Part shown: one piece after another, positions 8,088-16,414 of the stretch
How the letters are laid out: each line of letters starts with the position of its first letter
Numbering within the stretch: position 1 is the stretch's first letter
Source: Smittium culicis
Lineage: Eukaryota; Kickxellomycota; Harpellomycetes; Harpellales; Legeriomycetaceae
DNA length: 16,414 nt
Assembly (NCBI GenBank): GCA_001970855.1
Contig: LSSN01003855.1
Coordinates: 1-16,414, forward strand
Direction: 5' to 3'
The notes under the pieces: generated by a model
What the model was told of the DNA's origin: nothing
The model's input: only the letters and a program-made list of their open reading frames with translations
Database searches by the model: none
Position numbers and translations under genes: made by a program

Positions 8088-9125
8088 ATGTCGGTTAATC
8101 TTGCATATGTTTTCCTAATATACTTAATAAATGTATTGGCTACTAAAGATATATTAAATGAATCAAATGTGAGAGAACATATAAATAATTACAAAGAAAG
8201 TATACCAATTTACAATAAATGCAGCAGGAATGAGTCAAAAATATTTGAACAAGGATATGTTTTAGGTGCTAATAGAGATAGCTGCCAGTATAAATCCGAG
8301 AAAAGTTCATGTTCAGTAAAAATAGTATACTATAACGAATATGAAAAACAGAGCGGCTTCAGCAATGGAGTTGTTATCGGAAACAACAAAGTTTTAGGAT
8401 ATTTTGATAGTTTGAGTGTATTTAACGAGGTTTTTTATAATAAAAAGGGAAATACGGTGAAAAGAAATACTGAAAGCCAAGTCAAGGGATTTATAATAGC
8501 TGCGAGAAATTCAAAATACGCTAAATTTGACTTTTATAAAGTAAATAAGATATATAGGGCTGAAGAAAAATTTTCTCCAATACCAAGTCAATCAGTTCCA
8601 GGTCAATATATTTATAACTACAAAGTCAAAACTAGATGTCTTTTTATATTTGAAACAGAAAAAAACATTACAGAAACAGACGGAATCAGTACTATAGGAA
8701 TATTTCAAGATGAATATTTAGACCTAAATAAGTATAAAATATTTAATTCTCATAACACAATACATATTCAGAATGGAAAAAAGAAAATCCACCAAATATT
8801 TACTGAAAATCAGCTTCTTGAAAATGACGTTGATAGAATAGAATTATTAAATTTAGAAAATGAATCAGTGAATTCTGTAAACAATAAAAGCTTTGAGCTT
8901 GCAGAAAATATATTATACGATATTAGTACAAATTTTAATTTTGACTTTATCTATGCAAGTAGAATATTAGAAAATGATGAAGAGAATTATAAATCAATAA
9001 ATGATTTCAAATTGCTTGGACTCAGAGAGTTATCTGATTTCAGAGTTATAAACAACAAAGTAAAATCAAAATATACATTGATCGAATTTATACCTGATAT
9101 TAACAGTTTTATTCAAATGTATTGA
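8088..9125 (+). CDS. Predicted secreted protein of unknown function (345 aa)
   Basis: This intact intron-less frame is the longest on this side of the window and much longer than chance here. I start it at ATG 8088; an in-frame TTG at 8082 is not a likely eukaryotic start. Residues 1-18 (MSVNLAYVFLIYLINVLA) form a typical signal peptide with cleavage expected before TK. No later membrane segment is visible, so secretion or delivery to a vacuole is likely. The mature part has four cysteines (45, 66, 75, 184), enough for two disulfides, and five N-glycosylation sequons (24, 48, 193, 258, 266). The second half is rich in Asn, Glu, Ile and Lys. FSNGVVIGNNKVLG (91-104) and VKGFIIA...KYAKFDFYKV (132-152) faintly recall a chymotrypsin-fold protease, but no catalytic His, Asp or GDSGG is present; I do not assign it. 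AATAAA occurs at 9312 and 9334, about 190-210 bp past the stop. No neighbour suggests a pathway. Confidence 0.85.
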   Translation: MSVNLAYVFLIYLINVLATKDILNESNVREHINNYKESIPIYNKCSRNESKIFEQGYVLGANRDSCQYKSEKSSCSVKIVYYNEYEKQSGFSNGVVIGNNKVLGYFDSLSVFNEVFYNKKGNTVKRNTESQVKGFIIAARNSKYAKFDFYKVNKIYRAEEKFSPIPSQSVPGQYIYNYKVKTRCLFIFETEKNITETDGISTIGIFQDEYLDLNKYKIFNSHNTIHIQNGKKKIHQIFTENQLLENDVDRIELLNLENESVNSVNNKSFELAENILYDISTNFNFDFIYASRILENDEENYKSINDFKLLGLRELSDFRVINNKVKSKYTLIEFIPDINSFIQMY

Positions 9126-10882
9126 TTTTATTCGAAAAAAAGTGATTATAAAATCGATACTCATAGTAAATGTATAATTTTTATTATGAATCTTGAAAAA
9201 ATCTGTAAATATTAATCAAAATATTTTTTATTTGAATTCAAGAATTTAATTATTTTATTTTAAAAACTAAACTCAATATTTTAACTATATATCAAATTCT
9301 GCAAATTTCACAATAAAATTCATATTTTAGATAAATAAAAGTATAATAAATTAAAAAAGTCGTATTTAATTACTATAAACATGTGTAATTTCTTATAATG
9401 ATGTTTATTCTTGTTTAAAAGATTAATAAAGTCTCAGTAATCACAACTTTGAAAAAAAATATAGACTCATAAAACTTTACTATTTTATAAGACTTGCAGT
9501 CCCCAAATTGAGTATTCAGGAAAATTGGTATTGGTAAAAATATAGAGAGTAATAATCTCTTATAAATTTGATATTTTAACTTTCTATATGCTCAAAATAC
9601 TAATCTTGTATACCTAGTTTGATAAAATTAAAATTTTTGAAAGTAAAAATTATAAATATAATATCTAAATTAATGAATATATCCTATCTATTATAGAATT
9701 TGGCTAATTTAAATACATTTCGAAAATAATTTTGTTGAAAGGGTAATTTCTATAGAAAAGAAAAAAGTTTTTTTTTATAACAATATTAAGAAGATTCAAA
9801 TAAAAAAGATAAAACCAAGAAACATATTATTAAAATTCAAGCACAAGGATTTTAAAACAAAGGCTAACTGATAATCAAATATTTTAAACAATGTAATTAA
9901 GTTTAATGCCGAGTACTAATATATTTAGATATTTCAAATACTTTACATATATAACATAGATTCACTTTATTTCTATTATAGATAACGCTATGAATTTTTT
10001 TGAAAAAGAGCCTCTATAGAGTATACTAGATAAACATTAGAGGATATAAATAAATTAAAAATTTCAATTAGTAATTTGAGACATATTAAAAATTTAATAG
10101 TAAAATGAAAATCCTATAAATTAATTGTATGAAATATACAAGATTGTAAAAGCAATAAATATAATCGTGATCTAAAATATGAATAAAATAATAAATCAAC
10201 TTTATGCTACCTATTACAGGATAATTCAATTTAATTTAATCAGGATTAAATCTATGTATCTCCCAAAGCAATAAATTATTTTAAGCATAGGATTACATCG
10301 GTAAGATAAAAATTCTAGAAACTTAAGTAATACAGTGCACTTAGATACACGAATCAAGCTTGTGCAAAATATAAAAATATTAACGTAAAAATTTAAATAA
10401 ATTCCTCAGCTGGTCTAATAGTTTTGAGCCTAATGGGATTTGAGGTTAATTTACTTACTAGAATGGTATTCTCTTGCTAAGCTTCAAGTAGCCAGGATGA
10501 CCAGAGCTAGATTAAATTAAAGGAATTAAGCTCATACCGACAAAATCATATTCACCAAGATCATTGAGCTCTAAGTCAGAGACCACATCTATCAAGGTTA
10601 ATAAAAATTAGGCTCCTACTCAATCTTGGGATTGTTCGAGCTGATTCTCTTAAAATATACTACTAAACAGATGAGATATTTATTGTTGTCGATAGCCGGA
10701 AATGATAACAGATCCAGTCGTAGATTTTGTTGAAAGAGTTGGGTCCGCTTCTGGAGGTGCTGTTCTTAAAGTAAAAAGTGATTGAAATTACTTTCCTCTG
10801 ATTAGGATATTGTGAATCAATGTGAAAATTCTTATAATGTGTTTTTAAAAGTAAGATATTTAAGTCAATAAACCAAATAATC
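9126..10882. other. AT-rich intergenic region with a less AT-rich patch
   Basis: The first 1.2 kb are very AT-rich without a credible open frame. From about 10400 to 10880 GC is visibly higher, which may mark an old inserted or formerly coding sequence. Within it a 27-codon frame on the plus strand (10702-10785) begins MITDPVVDFVERVG and has protein-like composition, but it is short and bounded by stops. A 73-codon minus-strand frame (10663-10884) has no recognisable motif. I assign no gene. Confidence 0.5.
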
Positions 10883-10962
10883 AAATTTCGTTCCTAGAAA
10901 TCCTGATAGTATTTAAAAGAAATTTGTGTATAAACTCTCTGAGACGAAATAAAAAAAAAAAA
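10883..10962 (+). mobile_element. 5'-truncated retroposon sharing the SINE tail
   Basis: The sequence ends with ATAAACTCTCTGAGAC (10930-10945), a short GAAAT spacer and 12 A residues. The preceding AAATTTGTGT and ATAGTATTTAAA parallel the corresponding part of the element at 745-905, so about 40 bp before the tail are related. The tRNA-like head is absent. An imperfect duplication brackets it: AACCAAATAATC at 10871-10882 and AACCAAAATTATCC at 10961-10974. Together these support a short, 5'-truncated copy inserted by target-primed reverse transcription. The 5' boundary is less certain than the 3' one. Confidence 0.55.
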
Positions 10963-12631
10963 CCAAAATTATCCAGCTAAATGACAATATGATAAATCAT
11001 CTCAAAAAGATAACATTTTATTGGTTATTAATTACAGCATATCCAATAAATAAAACTTTTTTTGGCTTATCCAATTATGATTTTTAATTAATTTAAGAGC
11101 GTTGGCCCCGGATATGGTTAAATATTAATAAAACTCAATTGATATAATCGAGTAAAGAGGACCCCTTACCATAAATAAAAAATTTATAACACTTATTTGG
11201 TATATTTAAATTGAGCCTAAACATATTATATCCACAGTGTATGATATTAATATCAACTTATGAATCGCATTTAATATAATAGATTACTTAGGCACTCAAA
11301 TTCCACATTTATTTATTAAATTCGATGTCATCACTGGCTGGAATTATAGAAAATGTTTTCTAAGCCTGGAAATATTTAAAAATATAACTTATTAATACTT
11401 TTTAATTTATTCATAATAATATTTTAACCAAAAATTTTTCTCAAATATATAATTTATAATTATGTTATCAAAAATTACAAGATATTATCAATTATAGATA
11501 GCGTAAATACGGAATTATAATGATTTACTATTTTAAGATTATAAAATATATATGAGATTTTGAATGAAGAAAGAAATTCATTCTAGTTTGGTATTATTGG
11601 AGCGAATATTATAGCAATAATATTATCATTGGCCGAAATCGAAAGATATTTCGATTTAATCGTTTTATTTTCAAAGATTATATGCTAAAAAAACTTTTTC
11701 TTTACAAAATAAAAATTAAATAATAAATTTTAATCACTGTAATTCTTTATGCCTATAAGTGCAATCTTAATAAAAATTCCCCAATATATGTTATGATACT
11801 CTGTCTCGTTTTATCGAGTAACATAATTTATATTATCAATTCAATATTGATCCAAATCTACTAGCTCAATAGTATTAAAGTATATTTATTTGTAGATATG
11901 TATAAGTAAGTAAAATATATATCCTTAGAAATATATATAACTTTACCCAACTCATGATTTTATCATATTTTTTTTTGACGTCATATATCTCCTTAAGTAA
12001 ACATCTGGTGTATCAAAGATGAATATATTTATATGATTAAAGTTGTATTATCACGATATATAACCTGAGTTAGTGTATCTTGAAAAGCTAAAGATATTAT
12101 GTGAAATAATTGCACCCTAAATAACATTTATTTTCAGAAAAAAATTCATGAATATGAAGGACATAAGAGCTTTATAAACTAATTGAATTAATGATTCTAA
12201 GCATTAAAATTTTTCAACTATAAAGTGTGCACCAGGTGAAAAATTGTACACAGTACCTTATTAAGGAATTGTATTTTTTATGAAGCTACCAACATGATCA
12301 TTATTAAGAAATTATTTCTATATGTGAATATCTGTATTTTTATGCATTAATTAAATTGTGAAATAAACCCCGTGTATAAAAAAAATTCAATTAATAGTAT
12401 GAATTTAGAAATAAAATAAAATAATTGTATATTCAAATAAGTTTTATTTATATCTAAAGCAAAAAATAAGTTTATTTATTAAAATTATAATATATATGTA
12501 CGATGTGCGGATCGATGAGATTGATAGTCCATAAAATGATAAATGAATTGTCATCAAGTAATAATCTAGAGTGATTAAATAAGATTTTTCATCTTAATCA
12601 TTGGTTATATTTCAAAGAACGAGATTTAATA
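10963..12631. other. AT-rich intergenic region downstream of the phosphate transporter gene
   Basis: No open frame of credible composition was found on either strand. A short, less AT-rich island lies near 11098-11170. On the minus strand, AATAAA-type polyadenylation words for the transporter gene occur at 12471-12476 and 12443-12448, about 155-190 bp beyond its stop codon; they are plausible but not distinctive. Confidence 0.55.
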
Positions 12632-14146
12632 TTATGAGATTTTTTGTGGAGAATATGCAATTAGAGCAAACAATATACCAGACAATAGCCCGGCTGCTGG
12701 TAATGTTATTACCCAAGAAAGGAAGCATACAGCAAACATTTTCCAGTTAATTGCTTTCATATCTCCATTGCATAGACCAACACCGACCATGGCCCCAGTA
12801 ATACAATGTGTTGTTGAAACAGGTATTCCAATTCTTGAAGCCGTGACAATAGTTAAAGACGTCCCTAATTCCGCAGCAAAGCCCCTAGAGGGTGTTGTAT
12901 ATGTTATATTATTTCCAAGAGTTCTCATTAAATGATAGCCATATGTTGCCAAGCCAATATCAATACCAATAGCACAATAAGCCAAATTCCACAAAGCAAC
13001 CTTAGTTTGGTCATTTGGAACTTCTGCAGTTTTCCAAATGTGATATACTGCAGAAAGTGGACCTACAGCATTTGATACATCGTTAGAACCATGTGCAAAT
13101 GAAGCCGCACACGATGTAAGAACTTGGATGAATTCAAATAACAACTCAGTATTATTGTCGTATTTTTTTGCTCGAGCGTGGATACTTTCGAGTTCTGGGT
13201 TGTCCAAGTTACGAACGTCTTTGTTCACACCACGAAGAACTATTTTTTTAACTCTTCCCATAAAGCCTTGGCTTTCTTTTTGCTCTTCGATATCCGTATT
13301 TTGTTTTAGTTCAGCTATTTGATCTTCTGTAAGTTCTTTAATTAAGGGCTGTGGTCCTAAAAATGGTGTAAAAAGTATATGATAGAATTTCATATCCTCT
13401 TTGTTAATGATTTTTCTTTTCAACCAGCTTGAGTAGAAAAAGTATGAAAAAATAGAGATGATTAGAGATATAGCAGCTGATATTCCTACAATTTTTCTGA
13501 AACTGGTTGTTTTTATATTTGAACCGGGCATACCATTGCTAATAATGAATGCCAAATTGATCAAGAAAGTAAAAAATATATATATTGGGATAGCTTTTAA
13601 CCCTCTATCGAAGCTATTTTTGTGCTCGAAAATAAAATACTTCGATAGTAGATAAATTGTCGCCGAAACAGCAGCTGCAATAAACGGAGAAACGAACCAA
13701 GAAGTAACAATTTTTGCAATTCCATCATATCCCCATTTAACTGTGTCTAATCCATATGCAGTTATGCCCATACCAATAATAGCCCCAATGACAGAGTGAG
13801 TTGAGGATACTGGCCATCCACGGGATGTGGCAAAAATTACCCAAGTAGCAGACCCAAACACCGAAGTGGTCATTCCAAGCATAAGAAGCTCTGGTTGATT
13901 TTTAAATCTAGTAGCATCGATAATTCCTCCACTTATAGTAGAAGATGTTTGTGCACCCAAGAAGAAAGCGCCGATAAATTCTGTAAAAATAGCAATACAC
14001 ACTGCTTCTTTGAGAGTCAGGGTTCCAGATGCAACTGATGTAGCAAACGAGTTTGCGACGTCGTTAGCTCCCATACCATATGCGTCAGCAAATGAAAAAA
14101 TCATTGCTAAAACAAATACATGAGTATACTGATGAATTTCCATCAT
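12632..14146 (-). CDS. PiT-family inorganic phosphate symporter (Pho89/PHO-4 type, 504 aa)
   Basis: This plasma-membrane transporter of the PHO4/PiT family takes up inorganic phosphate with Na+ or H+. The frame is intact and intron-less, starting at ATG 14146 (a second ATG follows directly) and ending with TAA 12634-12632. The family's internal duplication is clear. The N-terminal signature GANDVANSFATSV is at 26-38 and its counterpart GSNDVSNAVGPLSAVY at 353-368; WPVSSTHSVIGAIIGMG (111-127) matches IPVSTTHCITGAMVGVG (441-457). Acidic residues important in PiT proteins are present: D29 and E56 in the first half, D356 and E426 in the second. Hydrophobic segments suggest 10-12 membrane passes. 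A charged cytoplasmic loop spans about 241-337, and HARAKKYDNNTE before the second repeat is typical of fungal members. At 504 residues it is shorter than yeast Pho89 (about 574), mainly through a compact loop. No Pho4-type CACGTG site was seen in the 400 bp upstream. The coupling ion cannot be read from the sequence. Confidence 0.95.
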   Translation of the reverse strand: MMEIHQYTHVFVLAMIFSFADAYGMGANDVANSFATSVASGTLTLKEAVCIAIFTEFIGAFFLGAQTSSTISGGIIDATRFKNQPELLMLGMTTSVFGSATWVIFATSRGWPVSSTHSVIGAIIGMGITAYGLDTVKWGYDGIAKIVTSWFVSPFIAAAVSATIYLLSKYFIFEHKNSFDRGLKAIPIYIFFTFLINLAFIISNGMPGSNIKTTSFRKIVGISAAISLIISIFSYFFYSSWLKRKIINKEDMKFYHILFTPFLGPQPLIKELTEDQIAELKQNTDIEEQKESQGFMGRVKKIVLRGVNKDVRNLDNPELESIHARAKKYDNNTELLFEFIQVLTSCAASFAHGSNDVSNAVGPLSAVYHIWKTAEVPNDQTKVALWNLAYCAIGIDIGLATYGYHLMRTLGNNITYTTPSRGFAAELGTSLTIVTASRIGIPVSTTHCITGAMVGVGLCNGDMKAINWKMFAVCFLSWVITLPAAGLLSGILFALIAYSPQKIS

Positions 14147-16173
14147 TTTCGCGAGTTTTTTAAATTTCTTTTAGGTCTTCGTATTCCTTCGAATTCTGTG
14201 TAGAATCAGTAAATCTTTAAGAGTCTGAAGAGTTATTTAGATTTTATCGTTTACATACAGTATTTATTTTTTTAAATTTATTTGTTTTTTCAAAAAAGTG
14301 TTCAAGATAGACAAGAAACGATGTTTTAATTAAATGATAATTCAAAGGCTAATAAAAAATAAAAAATAATTTTATTTTTTCAAAATTTTAGCATAGATTG
14401 TTCTAGAATTGTCACATTTTAAAATGAATTATATGAATTGATTTGATTTGACAGCTAGTATACACCTGATCCAATACTAATAATTCTACTTTTAAACGCC
14501 GCACTAGCAAGTCGTTTATTATATTTAATGGCTATCCACATGGTGAAATAAAATATTTTAGATAATAATGATGAGATTGAGGCTTTAAATAAAATTTATA
14601 AATTTTTAATTGCTATATTTCTGAAAAAAATACAGGTGCGTTAAATTTGAATTAATAAATTACAACAGTTCACGAGAATTATTTTAATACTACAAAAAAA
14701 TAGAAAATAAAAAATAGAAAATTTTATTAAACAAGGAACAATTAAATCAGGCTCATTGAATTTATAATTAATAATATAATTTATTTAATTTCTTTATGTA
14801 TGATATTTGAATGTCAAATATGAATATAAATAATTTGAATTATTAAATAAAAATTTTAAAATTCTAAATTTATTAATGTTTTTTTTTTCTTTTTTTTTTT
14901 TTCAATTATTAAAAATGGCTTTTTAAAAGTTATAAAATAAAACAATTCGCTAATACATAATATTTATTTAAATTTGTAGTGGTAAATTGGAAGCTCGTTT
15001 TAACAGTGAAGCTTTTTGTGCATAAAATATCCTGTTATTCCTCGATACTCTTATATTTGAGTTAAAATAGATGACTTTATTGAGTAGAATAACTTTAATC
15101 CGATCGATTTTTTATTTTAAACCAGTAAATAATACATATAAGAAAAAATTCCAGCTTTTCCAAAGAGTCTCCCATATTAGAGTAAATAAAATTAATTGAA
15201 ATATAAAATACATAATTTATACATGGCCCATAAGACTATTATTTCTTAATAAACATTAGCCTATCGCGTGTGAAATTGATAAAATGAAATCGATATACGT
15301 TGTGAAACTATCTAGATAATATGGTCTAGATTATTATCAATAGCCCAATTGTCTCATTCAGACACATTTGACTCGACTTGTTTTCAGATGAATTAGTTAA
15401 AATTTTATATGCTAAATTAATATCTTTTAGCATTTTATTGAATCTAGCAAGTTCAAAGTAAATTGAAAATGTAATATTTATTATCACGATATATTATCAG
15501 GTAAACATTTTATTCTCCTGCAAATAATTATTATGAATGGCATTCTATAATATATTATAATTTATTTTACATTAATATGTGTTTGACTTAAATTTGTAAA
15601 AATATTTAAAATTTTCTATTTAATCCTTTCACGGGCGGTAGGTTGTTTTTGATCTACAAGATATAACCAACTATTTTTAATAATTATACTTTAATTTCGA
15701 GGCCTTAATAATTATTAGCTTATTGTAATATAACAGCAAATAAACTTGTTTTGGTAAAAATAATAAACTAATCATTAAATTCGATTTTTTTATATAATGT
15801 TGGACGGAAATGGGTTAATTTAAATTTTTAAAGATTTTTTCGTTTTGGTGGTTTTTAATTTTTATGAAAATATAATAGTGATAATACTAAAATTTAATAG
15901 TAAAGTATTTTGATTATTTATACTATCTCGAAATAGAAAATCACTCAATAACAAGTTTTGAAAATAAAAAATTTTATACTACCATATTAGCTTCTTAATT
16001 TTACACAAAATTAAAATCTGTGCATATTTGAATCAGATCTAAAATTACTATCAACAAATTGATTAATCAATTTATTTGATATCATTTAAAAGAAAGAAGA
16101 GTTAAAGTTAGTGTTAATAACCTTTAATAATAGAGCTTAAAAGCTTCCTTGATAAAGATTCATAAACGGCTTA
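14147..16173. other. AT-rich region upstream of the transporter gene
   Basis: About 2 kb of AT-rich DNA with T/A homopolymers (for example 14879-14902). It should contain the promoter of the phosphate transporter on the minus strand, but no convincing TATA box or binding site stands out. An 18-bp perfect palindrome, AAATTGATTAATCAATTT, is at 16056-16073. No gene, tRNA or other RNA gene was supported. Confidence 0.55.
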
Positions 16174-16282
16174 TGTCGTAGGGAGATTCCGACAAGGGTA
16201 GATGTTATCTAACATCTACCAATAGAAAAGTGATAGTAATTAGGAGTAGATTGACTCGGGATATCCAGGTTCATTCTACTCC
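16174..16282 (+). other. Cluster of three hairpins before the terminal poly(A)
   Basis: Three inverted repeats follow one another. TGTCG/CGACA (16174-16178 with 16190-16194) has an 11-base loop. GGTAGATGTTA/TAACATCTACC (16197-16220) is a perfect 11-bp stem around two bases. GGAGTAG/CTACTCC (16243-16249 with 16276-16282) encloses the palindrome GGATATCC. GC is clearly higher than in the flanks. A structured segment about 95 bp before a long A run fits the 3' part of a retroposon or a polyadenylated structured RNA. I do not recognise a known RNA family here. Confidence 0.45.
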
Positions 16283-16374
16283 CATTATACGAAACTCACT
16301 TTAAATTGATAACAAACTTGAAAACTTATAAAGGGAGAACGAAGACCCATTTTATCAGGGATGCATCGAACTCC

Positions 16375-16377
<3 letters not shown>

Positions 16378-16414
<37 letters not shown>
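16378..16414 (+). repeat. Poly(A) run at the end of the window
   Basis: Thirty-seven consecutive A residues run to the last base. It could be the tail of a retroposon oriented to the right, or a homopolymer at which an assembly stopped. The true length and the flank beyond it are not visible. Confidence 0.8.

Noticed and set aside
13128..13655. Plus-strand open frames at 13128-13322 and 13458-13655
   Set aside because: They are antisense shadows of the phosphate transporter gene.
12046..15494. A 16-base identity, TATTATCACGATATAT, at 12046-12061 and 15479-15494
   Set aside because: The flanks do not match, and one such identity is about what chance predicts for AT-rich DNA of this size.
1..16414. 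CRISPR array, riboswitch, rRNA or bacterial operon features
   Set aside because: No regularly spaced repeats or conserved RNA cores were seen, and the gene content is eukaryotic.

Overview
The window is strongly AT-rich, gene-poor eukaryotic DNA. It holds two intact intron-less genes, a long decayed DIRS-type retrotransposon and at least two short poly(A)-tailed retroposon insertions. The best clue to the host is the phosphate transporter at the right, which resembles the fungal Pho89/PHO-4 type. An early-diverging, AT-rich fungus is my best guess; this is inference from family resemblance, not a database result.

Layout, left to right. 1-730: AT-rich DNA with no supported gene. 745-905: a tRNA-headed SINE-like insertion with poly(A), flanked by 14-bp target-site duplications. 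2003-6507: a DIRS-1-like element read on the minus strand, bounded by inverted terminal repeats of about 335 bp (2003-2340 and 6174-6507). Inside it, in coding order, are gag-like remnants, reverse transcriptase plus RNase H, and a tyrosine recombinase. Next come a short internal copy of the terminal repeat (the internal complementary region, 2383-2453) and an abutting canonical G-quadruplex motif (2366-2382). All its reading frames carry stops and frameshifts, so it is a fossil copy.

8088-9125 (+): an intact gene for a 345-residue predicted secreted protein of unknown function, with a TATA-like box about 70 bp upstream. 10883-10962: a 5'-truncated retroposon whose 3' end matches the tail of the SINE at 745-905, with an imperfect duplication either side. 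12632-14146 (-): an intact 504-residue inorganic phosphate symporter of the PiT family. 14147-16173: AT-rich DNA. 16174-16282: three consecutive hairpins, followed by a 37-base A run that ends the window; this may be the 3' end of another retroposon.

The two intact genes lie on opposite strands about 3.5 kb apart and show no sign of a shared function. The window is best read as a repeat-laden intergenic landscape with two isolated host genes. Its most informative parts are the DIRS termini and internal complementary region, the retroposons that share a 3' tail, and the orphan secreted protein.
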